DNA of 21,233 nucleotides. It comes from Phytohabitans sp036906915. Lineage in GTDB: Bacteria; Actinomycetota; Actinomycetes; Mycobacteriales; Micromonosporaceae. This document shows positions 15,163-21,233 of this stretch, in pieces. The translations under genes were made by a program, and so were the position numbers. Position 1 is the stretch's first letter. The number at the start of each line of letters is the position of its first letter. The DNA lies in NCBI RefSeq assembly GCF_036906915.1, contig NZ_JBAKHX010000108.1, positions 1 to 21,233 on the forward strand, written 5' to 3'. The notes under the pieces are model-generated. The model was not told the origin of the DNA. It ran no database searches and saw only the letters and a list, made by a program, of their open reading frames with translations.

Positions 15163-15199
15163 TGCCGGAGCCCACGTCCCTGGGCGAAGGGCTCCGGCA
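15163..15199 (+). terminator. Strong hairpin after the regulator block
   Basis: TGCCGGAGCCC (15163-15173) pairs perfectly with GGGCTCCGGCA (15189-15199) across a 15-base loop, 25 bases after the stop of the 64-codon ORF. There is no U-tract, which is common for actinomycete terminators. It probably ends the transcript that starts at the tandem regulators. Confidence 0.5.
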
Positions 15200-15208
15200 G
15201 CCAACCGC

Positions 15209-15310
15209 TTGCTGCGTGACCTCGGCGAGCGACACAACCGGACCATCCATGACGTCCTCACCGCCGTTGACGCCGGCCGTGGCGACCTCGCCGTGCAGGC
15301 CATGCGATGA
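15209..15310 (+). other. Possible small ORF or coding remnant
   Basis: A frame ending at TGA 15308-15310 has strongly GC-biased third positions over its last 35 codons and reads as a plausible helical protein tail (LLRDLGERHNRTIHDVL and following). The only nearby start is TTG 15209, giving 33-34 residues, without a good ribosome site; the frame is also open back through the hairpin. It may be the end of a decayed gene. No family recognised. Confidence 0.2.
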
Positions 15311-15340
15311 CAGGGGCGTAGCCGCGTAACGGAATTGGCG

Positions 15341-15453
15341 TGAAGTGGTGTGGGACACGTAAGGCGGGCCCGCCTACCCGCACCCCCATGTGAATGGGAA
15401 CGGCACCCGTATCGCCGTTATGGGCCTGCCTTACGTGTCACCAGACCACTTCA
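15341..15453. repeat. 113-base structured element with about 31-base imperfect inverted repeats
   Basis: The left arm (15341-15371, starting TGAAGTGGTGTGGGACACG) is the reverse complement of the right arm (15422-15453, ending CCAGACCACTTCA) apart from two substitutions and a one-base bulge. The 50-base interior holds two smaller hairpins: CCCAT/ATGGG with loop GTGA, and AACGGC/GCCGTT. As RNA this would fold into a long stem closing two stem-loops. It could be a leader regulator of the cluster that starts at 15670, a terminator, or a MITE-like mobile element with terminal inverted repeats. The sequence alone does not decide between these. Confidence 0.7.
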
Positions 15454-15505
15454 CCCACACGACAGATTTCACGGAAACGACCAGAACATCGGGGAGGCCA
15501 TTGGC

Positions 15506-15682
15506 ATGGGTGCTGGCGACGAAGTGATCGTGACAGCCACATCTATTCAGCACACCGATCCTGAGGCGTCGCGAGGCGACGCCGGAAGGACAACCGGCAA
15601 GACCGACGCCGGGTACCGCACCCACTCGTCGCTATGCCAGGCACGGCACAGCATTTTGGTGGGACCGCAATGGGCAGCGTGA
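15506..15682 (+). CDS. Candidate small ORF before the TrpD-like gene
   Basis: ATG 15506 is preceded at eight bases by GGGGAGG (15491-15497), one of the best ribosome sites in the window. The 58-residue product is hydrophilic, Thr/Gly/Asp-rich in the middle, has a single Cys and ends GPQWAA. It overlaps the chosen start of the next gene by 13 bases, so translation could be coupled. GC bias at third positions is clearly weaker than in the neighbours, so it may be a leader ORF rather than a selected protein. An 8-bp hairpin, GGCGTCGC/GCGACGCC with loop GAG (15565-15583), lies inside it. Leader peptide, precursor peptide, or chance ORF are all possible. Confidence 0.35.
   Translation: MGAGDEVIVTATSIQHTDPEASRGDAGRTTGKTDAGYRTHSSLCQARHSILVGPQWAA
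15565..15583 (+). promoter_or_regulatory. Tight hairpin upstream of the TrpD-like gene
   Basis: GGCGTCGC (15565-15572) and GCGACGCC (15576-15583) pair perfectly over a 3-base loop, about 87 bases before the next gene's start. It could act as an attenuator or pause hairpin in the leader of the four-gene cluster. There is no U-tract after it. Confidence 0.35.
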
Positions 15683-16707
15683 GAGGCGGCTCCGTCGCTG
15701 CGCAAGCCGATACGTGGTCGCCAGATCTCCTTCAAACGCTACTGCGAGACCCGTCTGCGGCATCGGACGAGCGATGGCGGCGATGGTGCGCTCACCTGCT
15801 CCACGCCGACCTCATCGGACCGGTCGAACTCCACGAGTGGTGGGACGTGATCATCGAGTTCGACCCAGTGCTCAGCGCCTACACCAACGAACCTGTAGCA
15901 ACACCCGACAACACCGTTGTGGTCGCCGGAAGCGGCAAGGAACACTTCAAGACGTTCAACGTCAGCACCGCGGCGGCGATCCTGGCGGCGGCGGCCGGGG
16001 TCCCCGTGGTCAAAGGCGTCTCGCAGTCGGTGTCCGCAGTGTCCGGCGCTGCCGACATTCTCGATGTCCTCGGAATACGGCCAGTCGACCACCCTGCCGC
16101 CATCACGGAGGCGCTGGATCGGCACGGCATCGCCTGCACCGCCTACGCGAACTTCTGCCCTCGGTACGCAGCTCGCTATGACGGCGTTTTCGAGAAGCTC
16201 ACCCCGGCGAGCTTCTTCATGCCGGTGGCGGCGTTGTGCGTGCGGGCGGGCGGATACGTGCTCGGCCTCGCACACCGTGATGTCATGCTCGCCGCCGCGG
16301 CACTGCGGCGAATCCGACCCGATATCACCACAGGCGTAGTCGCATCCACCGAGCTGACGCCCGGCGAAATGATCGACGAACATAGCGACGTTGGTGTGGC
16401 ACGTATCGCCCACCTCACGGATGGCCTGATCATCAGCGAGGTGCGTCGGAGGAGTGCGCCAGCGAAAGCGTGGCGTACAGCTGTGGCGCACCGACCGACA
16501 CACGGCGGCAATGCGGCTCTCGTCGCCGCCGCAGTCACCTCATGCAACGACACACCAGTCGCCCGGCTCGTGGAGCTGAACGCCGCCCTCATCGTCACCG
16601 CGAGCCGAGCCGGAGTCGACCTCGACGAGGCGACCGACCAGGTCTGTCAGGCTCGTCGATCCGGGCGGGCCACACGACTGCTTACGACGCTGACTCACCT
16701 CCAATAG
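15670..16707 (+). CDS. TrpD-like phosphoribosyltransferase (glycosyltransferase family 3 fold)
   Basis: The 345-residue protein has the layout of anthranilate phosphoribosyltransferase (TrpD): a helical N-terminal domain, then GSGKEHFKTFNVST (87-100) matching TrpD's PRPP-binding GTGGD..TFNIST, and later IDEHSDVG with D236-E237 matching the GLDE metal/PRPP motif. Length is normal for TrpD. The segment that in TrpD reads KHGNR and helps hold anthranilate is KGVSQ here (115-119), and the usual LGPL.NP region is not recognisable. I therefore infer PRPP-dependent transfer of ribose phosphate to a different acceptor, or a related phosphorylase-type reaction, rather than tryptophan synthesis. ATG 15670 was preferred to ATG 15634 because GGTGGGA lies just before it. 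It is the first of four co-oriented coupled genes. Confidence 0.75.
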   Translation: MGSVRGGSVAAQADTWSPDLLQTLLRDPSAASDERWRRWCAHLLHADLIGPVELHEWWDVIIEFDPVLSAYTNEPVATPDNTVVVAGSGKEHFKTFNVSTAAAILAAAAGVPVVKGVSQSVSAVSGAADILDVLGIRPVDHPAAITEALDRHGIACTAYANFCPRYAARYDGVFEKLTPASFFMPVAALCVRAGGYVLGLAHRDVMLAAAALRRIRPDITTGVVASTELTPGEMIDEHSDVGVARIAHLTDGLIISEVRRRSAPAKAWRTAVAHRPTHGGNAALVAAAVTSCNDTPVARLVELNAALIVTASRAGVDLDEATDQVCQARRSGRATRLLTTLTHLQ

Positions 16708-16716
16708 GGAGCGCCG

Positions 16717-17709
16717 ATGCCTGCCAAGCCAATAGGTCAGCGATCGACCGAGACCCTCGCCGGACAGCTCGGGACAACGGCCGTCCGCTTCACCCATCTC
16801 GACGACGCGGTCACGGTGCTCGACCCCGAGGTGCGGAACTCGTTGGCCGTCGTCACCGGGTTCGGGCCGACGAACGCGCCGACCGCCGGGACGCTCTCAG
16901 TCATGCTCGGGGCCGTCGAGTTGCAGCGCCGCCTTCACGCACCGATGACTGTCGTCATCTCCGACCTAGGGGCGTGGAACTCTCGCAATGTCCCCTGGTC
17001 GACCCTCGTTCGGGTCAGAGACCAGATGTTCGCCTTCCTCGCGGCGCTCGGGCTGGACGTGGACAAAGCGCATCTGCGTTCTCACCTCGACCACGACAAC
17101 CTCATCAGGGCCGGCCGTATCGCTCGTTACCTGTCTCGGTCGGACTTCCAGGAGAACCGCGAAAGTCTGTTGGAGCTCTACGCGGATCACGGATTGCTTG
17201 GCAGCGAGACAGGCGTGGTCGTCGACTCGCTATACACCGTCGCCGACGTGCTAGCCCCGTTCGACAGCGGAGCCACGAACATCCTCATGGTGTCCGGAAT
17301 GGAGGAGGCGTACTTCACCGACCTGGCCCGCTTGGTCCTGAACCGGCAGGCGGAGGCCGGCGACCTGAGCTTGGGCTGGAACGGCCAGATCGGCGCCCTG
17401 TACTTCCGGGTTCTGGAAGGGCTCGCCGGCTACCCGAAAATGTCCAAAAGCATCCCAGCGTCCAGCATCCACCTCAACATGGCGCCAAGTGAGATCGCCG
17501 ACCGCATCATGAGCGACGACGAGGCGAGCGAACCCGCGATCCTCTCGGCCATCGAGTTGAGCAGCGGCTGGGACAGCACTGACATCGATCGCGCCCGCGT
17601 GGCGTTCACCGAACGCGCTGAGCACCCAGACGCATGGCGAAAGGTGCGCCGGGAGTTCGGTGACACCTTCGCTCAGTTCGCCGACCTGTGGCAGGAGTGT
17701 GCTCCGTGA
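16717..17709 (+). CDS. Class I aminoacyl-tRNA synthetase-like protein (divergent TrpRS/TyrRS type)
   Basis: This 330-residue protein has the class I synthetase signatures: a HIGH-type segment PTNAPTAG (51-58) and an intact KMSKS (241-245), so it should bind ATP and could adenylate an amino acid. Between them, VSGMEEAYFTDLARLVLNR takes the place of the G.DQ..H.EL.RD stretch of TrpRS/TyrRS. It is far more divergent than the true TrpRS encoded downstream on the other strand, and no extra anticodon-binding domain beyond the short C-terminal helical part is evident. Synthetase-like proteins of this kind occur in biosynthetic clusters, where they charge tRNA or activate an amino acid for a pathway enzyme; I infer this from its neighbours. 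GGGAG lies just before the ATG, and its stop overlaps the next gene (GTGA). Confidence 0.75.
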   Translation: MPAKPIGQRSTETLAGQLGTTAVRFTHLDDAVTVLDPEVRNSLAVVTGFGPTNAPTAGTLSVMLGAVELQRRLHAPMTVVISDLGAWNSRNVPWSTLVRVRDQMFAFLAALGLDVDKAHLRSHLDHDNLIRAGRIARYLSRSDFQENRESLLELYADHGLLGSETGVVVDSLYTVADVLAPFDSGATNILMVSGMEEAYFTDLARLVLNRQAEAGDLSLGWNGQIGALYFRVLEGLAGYPKMSKSIPASSIHLNMAPSEIADRIMSDDEASEPAILSAIELSSGWDSTDIDRARVAFTERAEHPDAWRKVRREFGDTFAQFADLWQECAP

Positions 17710-18602
17710 AGAGGGCTGTGATCGTCCTCGGCGCGTCGGGGCGGCTCGGCCGTCGCGTCCTACCAGTACTCGCCGAGTCCGGCTTCGACATCGCCGCGGT
17801 GACGCGAACACCGCTAACCGTCGGCCCGCCGCAGGACGTTCACTGGATCACCGCGGACGTGACGCTTGAGGAAGACCGGACCCGAATCGTGGCAACGCTA
17901 GAGGCGTGGGCGGCCGGCCATGGCCACATCTGCGTCGTCGACACCGTTCTTGACCGCAGCGGAGTCGCCGCCATGCGGCGCAGCATCCAAGGCGCGACCA
18001 GCGTCGTCTTCGCACTACGCGAACGGTTCGGCGACGGGCGCCGGACGTGTGCGCTGGTCGCGGCGAGCACCACGGCCGTCCTGGCCTCCTCCCTCTACCA
18101 GACCCCGTACGGGCTGGCGAAACGAAGGCAGGTCATCACCTACGCACGCGCCGGCATCCCGGGCGCCGCCCTGCTCCTGCCTCAACTCGCGCAGCGGCCC
18201 AGCACCGGACCGGTGGATGAAGCAGCCTGGTCCTTCGAGCAGGCCGCGTGCCGGGTCGTCGAGGCCGTCCTTGCAGCGCCCTCGCGTTCGAGCTTCGCGG
18301 TCTACGCGCTCGACTTCGCCGCCCCCGCCACCAAGGACGAGGACACACCGCTGTCTGCCGCAGGCACCGCCGTCCTGACCCATCTGCACAGCCTCATCCT
18401 GAGCCGCGATTGCATGCAGGCTCACCGCGCGGCCGCCCGAAGTCGGCTACGCCTGACGCCACAGCGACTCCGAGGTCGCGTCGACCACCACCTGGCGCCG
18501 GTCGGCCTGGTCCGCCGCTTCGCTGAGCGGCATCACATCTCGATCATCGACGAGCGGACCGCCGGGTCTTCACTGAACCGCCGAGGGCCGGTACATGCCT
18601 GA
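17706..18602 (+). CDS. NAD(P)-binding Rossmann protein, extended-SDR-like
   Basis: The 298-residue product opens with VIVLGASGRLGRR, a GxxGxxG dinucleotide-binding loop (G9, G12, G15) of the atypical/extended SDR kind. A later YGLAK (Y135, K139) matches the SDR catalytic YxxxK, with Ser/Thr residues about 15 positions earlier. The C-terminal hundred residues are basic and helical and resemble no SDR I know. It probably oxidises, reduces or epimerises a small-molecule intermediate with NAD(P)H. GTG 17706 was chosen for the GTGA overlap with the synthetase-like gene and the GGAG at about 17693; an upstream GTG at 17688 is in frame. The 3' end overlaps the next gene by 8 bases. Confidence 0.8.
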   Translation: MKRAVIVLGASGRLGRRVLPVLAESGFDIAAVTRTPLTVGPPQDVHWITADVTLEEDRTRIVATLEAWAAGHGHICVVDTVLDRSGVAAMRRSIQGATSVVFALRERFGDGRRTCALVAASTTAVLASSLYQTPYGLAKRRQVITYARAGIPGAALLLPQLAQRPSTGPVDEAAWSFEQAACRVVEAVLAAPSRSSFAVYALDFAAPATKDEDTPLSAAGTAVLTHLHSLILSRDCMQAHRAAARSRLRLTPQRLRGRVDHHLAPVGLVRRFAERHHISIIDERTAGSSLNRRGPVHA

Positions 18603-19614
18603 CGAGTGTGTGGACGTTCTCGTCGTCGGGTCGGGCTTGTGCGGCTTGACGACCGCGGTTACCGCCGCGCGTCGCGGGCTGCGGGTTCTATGCCTCGGCG
18701 ACGAACTGCCTGGCGCGTCCCTGGCCAACTTCGGCCAGTACCACTCCGGAGCCGTTTACGCGCCAGTGCTTCCCGCAGTCGCGCGAGACTGCTGGCAACA
18801 TCGCGATCGCTGGGGTGACCTGGTCCAAACGGCCCGGGTCGGCGAATCTACGGGGCTGGCCCTGTTCCATGCAACCGACACCGTTGACCGCTACCGCCAC
18901 GCCTGGAGCGAGGCCGGCATCGACGGTGTGGAAGAGGTGGACCCGCGTGCCGTCGGGCACGTCACTCCACCAGCGGCGGCCTTCCGCATTCCCGACCACA
19001 GCGTGAACCTTGCGGCCCTGCGCGTCCGCCTGGTCGAACTCGCCCACGCGACCGGAGTACCAACGGCACGAGAAGCGGTCACGCTGCGCCGCGCCGCCGA
19101 CAGCACCCTCGTCTCAGCCGGATGGTCCATCCCGCAAGCGCGCGTGGTCGTGCTGGCGACCGGGGCGGCTACGCCGGGCATCCTGTCCCGCGCGGGAATC
19201 CAGCACACATTGCACGTGCGCCGCATCGCCTGGGGCCGGGCCACCGGAGCCAGCACGAAAACCCTGACGTACTGGCTGGACGGCGACCTGTTGGCGATCA
19301 GTCCCGACCTCAACGGTGTCCGCGTCGGCCTGCCCGGCCTCACCGGCATGTACGGCACGACCGCGACCGAGCACACGCGGCTTCGAGTCGCGCTCGGCCA
19401 ACGCGGATTCGACTCGCTCGCCTCCAGCCTCGAACTGCTGTGGGGCACAGTATGCGAACCCGCCACTCCACATGCCGATCCGTCCGCCGCCGTGATCGAC
19501 CTCCGAGAACCGTCGGCCGGCTGGTCCCCAGCTGCCAACCTCGTCGTCGCGCTCCCCGGCAAGTGGACCACCGCGTGGCACTGCGCCGACCGAGTGGTCG
19601 ACGCCCTCATGTGA
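18595..19614 (+). CDS. FAD-dependent oxidoreductase (DAO family)
   Basis: The 339-residue protein begins with the FAD-binding Rossmann motif VLVVGSGLCGL (GxGxxG at 12-17) and a following GASLANFGQYHSG segment typical of the D-amino-acid oxidase/glycine oxidase superfamily, especially the branch with GASxxNFG. A second glycine-rich strand, VVVLATGAAT, and a C-terminal LPGKWTTAWHCADRV block complete the fold. It likely oxidises an amine or amino-acid-like intermediate, giving an imine or keto product and peroxide. No signal peptide or membrane segment is visible. ATG 18595 lies inside the end of the SDR gene with CGAGGG just upstream, so the last two genes of the cluster are coupled. Confidence 0.85.
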   Translation: MPDECVDVLVVGSGLCGLTTAVTAARRGLRVLCLGDELPGASLANFGQYHSGAVYAPVLPAVARDCWQHRDRWGDLVQTARVGESTGLALFHATDTVDRYRHAWSEAGIDGVEEVDPRAVGHVTPPAAAFRIPDHSVNLAALRVRLVELAHATGVPTAREAVTLRRAADSTLVSAGWSIPQARVVVLATGAATPGILSRAGIQHTLHVRRIAWGRATGASTKTLTYWLDGDLLAISPDLNGVRVGLPGLTGMYGTTATEHTRLRVALGQRGFDSLASSLELLWGTVCEPATPHADPSAAVIDLREPSAGWSPAANLVVALPGKWTTAWHCADRVVDALM

Positions 19615-19654
19615 GGGCGCTGAGCCGCTATGCGATACCGATCGCGTCCCTCAC
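19611..19654. terminator. Possible bidirectional terminator between convergent genes
   Basis: GTGAGGGCGC (19611-19620) pairs with GCGTCCCTCAC (19644-19654) with one bulged base; the loop contains a second short hairpin, GCGAT/ATCGC. It straddles the 13-base gap between the FAD gene and trpS and runs into the end of trpS. With so little space between convergent genes, a shared terminator here is plausible. There is no U-tract. Confidence 0.35.
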
Positions 19655-20647
19655 CCGCTCCAGCACCGGCCGGGTCTGCTTGCGGGCCTTGTCCGCGCCG
19701 TGAACGAGCAGATCGTCCAGCTCGCTGCCCGGCGCCATCAGTGCCTCGTAGCGCTCCCGCATCGGCCCGAACCGTGCGATCAAGGCATCGGTCAGCTGAG
19801 CCTTGACCTCGCCCCAGCCCATCCCACCAGCGAGCAACCGAGCCCTGGTGTCAGCCACCACGTCGTCGCCGCCGAAACGCTCCAGCAGCGTGAAGACCGC
19901 CGCCGAGTCCGGATCCTTGGGGGCCTCGACCGGCACGCTATCGGTCGGAATGCGCCTGATCACCTTGCGCAAGCTGGCCTCAGGCGCGAACAGAGGGATC
20001 GTGTTGTCGTAGGACTTGCTCATCTTGCGCCCGTCCGTGCCCGGCAAGGTATGCGCCGAATCCTCCGGCGGGACAACTGGTGCCGGAACCTTGAACTTAA
20101 ACCGGTCGCCGTAGACGCTGTTGAACGCCCCGGCGATGTCAGCGGCGTACTCGACATGCTGGAGCTGGTCGCGACCCACCGGTACCACGTCCGCGTCCAT
20201 GATCAAGATGTCGACCGCCATCAACACCGGATAGTTGAACAGCCCCATGTTCACGCCCGCGTCAAGATCTTCTTTGCCCGCTTCTCGGTTCCGGTCGCGC
20301 GCGGCCTTGTACGCATGCGCCCTGTTCATCAAGCCCTTGGCGCTCACACAGGAAAGCACCCAGGTCAGCTCAAAGGTCTCAGTAATGTCCGACTGTCGAT
20401 AGAACGTGGTCCGGTCTGGGTCGAGTCCAGCCGCAAGCCAAGTCGCCGCCACCGAGCGGGTGTAATGGCGCAGCAGGTCACGATCGCGGATTGTCGTCAG
20501 CGCGTGATAGTCCGCGATGAAGTACACGGACTCGTAAGTGTTAGCCAATTCGAGCGCGGGAACGATCGCACCGATGTAGTTGCCCAGGTGTGGCTCTCCG
20601 GTGGGCTTGATGCCAGTCAAGGAGACCTTACGCGCTGTCGGACCCAT
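19628..20647 (-). CDS. trpS: Tryptophanyl-tRNA synthetase
   Basis: This 339-residue protein is a full-length bacterial TrpRS that charges tRNA-Trp. It shows GIKPTGEPHLGNY at the N-terminus (HIGH-type HLGN at 20-23), IADYHALTT with the pocket His, LMNRAHAYK, GLFNYPVLMAVDIL, VPVGRDQLQHVE and an intact KMSKS (208-212). The position that is Gln in the common GIQPSG form is Lys here, and the protein belongs to the PTG..HLGNY/DGRKMSKSYDN subtype, which differs from the Bacillus-type enzyme. ATG 20647 is chosen because the family's first strand starts right after it; the frame is open 100 codons further upstream but runs into the HAD gene. It converges on a cluster with a TrpRS-like gene, so it may be a second, specialised TrpRS rather than the only housekeeping copy. 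Confidence 0.94.
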   Translation of the reverse strand: MGPTARKVSLTGIKPTGEPHLGNYIGAIVPALELANTYESVYFIADYHALTTIRDRDLLRHYTRSVAATWLAAGLDPDRTTFYRQSDITETFELTWVLSCVSAKGLMNRAHAYKAARDRNREAGKEDLDAGVNMGLFNYPVLMAVDILIMDADVVPVGRDQLQHVEYAADIAGAFNSVYGDRFKFKVPAPVVPPEDSAHTLPGTDGRKMSKSYDNTIPLFAPEASLRKVIRRIPTDSVPVEAPKDPDSAAVFTLLERFGGDDVVADTRARLLAGGMGWGEVKAQLTDALIARFGPMRERYEALMAPGSELDDLLVHGADKARKQTRPVLERVRDAIGIA

Positions 20648-20687
20648 AGGGCCGACATTACCGTGCCGCAGGCTCCATATCCGAAGA

Positions 20688-21125
20688 CTAAAGCGCGTCG
20701 CGGGACACGGCGTCAACCGGGCGCCCGTCGAGCAGCGCAGGCAGCTCCGCCATGCGCCGAAAGGTTGCCTCGCTGGCGTCCAACGGCAGCCCACCATCGG
20801 ATGCGTATCGAACAACCCGCATGCCTGCGGCCCGAGCGGCGGCCACACCGGTCTCGCTGTCCTCGACCACGACGCAGCGACCCGGTGGCGCGCCCATACG
20901 GGACGCCGCCAGCAGAAACAGGTCAGGGGCCGGCTTGCACCGCTCAACGTCCGCAGCGGTGAACACGCGACCCGCGAAATACCGCGCGAGCCCAGTCATC
21001 TCCAAGGTCAACGTGACCTTCTCCGGCCGTCCGTTCGACGCCAAGCACACCGGTATGTCTAGCCGATCCAGCACCTCGACGAGGCCAGGGGTCGGCTCGA
21101 CCTGGACCCGTAACGCGGCATCCAC
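20688..21125 (-). pseudogene. 5'-truncated HAD-superfamily hydrolase
   Basis: The frame encodes the C-terminal two thirds of a HAD-IA phosphatase of the phosphoglycolate phosphatase/beta-phosphoglucomutase type. Motif II (CLASNG), the motif III Lys (KPAPDLFLLAA) and motif IV (CVVVEDSETGVAAARAAGM) are clear. Motif I, the N-terminal FDxDG segment bearing the nucleophilic Asp, is missing. The frame can be followed upstream as GWFDH and a few more family-like residues, but hits a stop at 21180-21182, and no frame in the remaining upstream bases encodes motif I. The first usable start is GTG 21125, giving 145 residues. Without the nucleophile it should be catalytically dead, so I call it a remnant. 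It lies 40 bases upstream of trpS in the same direction. Confidence 0.7.
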
Positions 21126-21178
21126 CGCGACCGTTAGGTGATCGAACCATCCAGGGGAAACATCGGAACCCCCTCTCT

Positions 21179-21189
21179 GTCAGGCTGAC
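21179..21189. repeat. Short palindrome at the HAD truncation point
   Basis: GTCAGGCTGAC (5-bp arms, one-base centre) covers the in-frame stop that cuts off the HAD reading frame. It could mark a recombination junction, but a palindrome this short is expected by chance fairly often. Confidence 0.2.
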
Positions 21190-21233
21190 GTGAGACACCT
21201 GATCCACTACATGGTCTGAGTAGGGCGAGTGCA

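Noticed and set aside
19700..20962. Long plus-strand frame of 420 codons
   Set aside because: Antisense to trpS, an unmistakable gene; the product is Arg/His-rich with no recognisable domain.

Overview
The window is high-G+C DNA from an actinomycete. This rests on the strong GC bias at third codon positions, frequent GTG starts, GTGA stop/start overlaps, AAGGAGG-type ribosome sites, and regulator families typical of actinomycetes (XRE with a C-terminal DUF5753-type region; XRE with a TPR-like region). The genus cannot be fixed from sequence alone. No tRNA, rRNA, CRISPR array, integrase or intact transposase was seen.

Region A (about 1-10830) is a defence module. After roughly 900 bases without a recognisable gene come five tightly overlapping plus-strand genes: a C5-cytosine DNA methyltransferase; a P-loop ATPase with a cysteine cluster; an all-helical-looking protein of unknown function; a 1616-residue protein carrying a PD-(D/E)xK-like motif and a C-terminal HerA/FtsK-type ATPase; and a Vsr mismatch endonuclease. 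The three middle genes match, in order, size and ATPase type, the restriction half (DptF/G/H, also called DndF/G/H) of DNA phosphorothioation systems. There are no dndA-E sulfur genes here; a cytosine methyltransferase sits where the modification genes would be. The simplest model is a hybrid restriction-modification system: methylation marks self, the FGH-like complex attacks unmarked DNA, and Vsr repairs T:G mismatches left by deamination of methylcytosine.

Region B (about 10830-15310) starts with a gene-poor stretch holding possible coding remnants. It then carries a PPC-decarboxylase-fold flavoprotein, an XRE/TPR regulator, two tandem paralogous XRE regulators, and a 64-codon ORF translationally coupled to the second.

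Region C (about 15310-19614) begins with a 113-base, highly structured inverted repeat and a small ORF with a strong ribosome site. Four coupled genes follow: a TrpD-like phosphoribosyltransferase with an altered acceptor site, a divergent TrpRS-like class I synthetase, an SDR-like NAD(P)-binding protein, and an FAD-dependent oxidoreductase. It looks like a small biosynthetic cluster that I cannot match to a known product.

Region D (19628-21233, minus strand) has an intact tryptophanyl-tRNA synthetase convergent with the cluster, and upstream of it a HAD hydrolase that lacks its N-terminal catalytic motif. A second TrpRS beside a TrpRS-like/TrpD-like cluster could be self-resistance, but this is inference.
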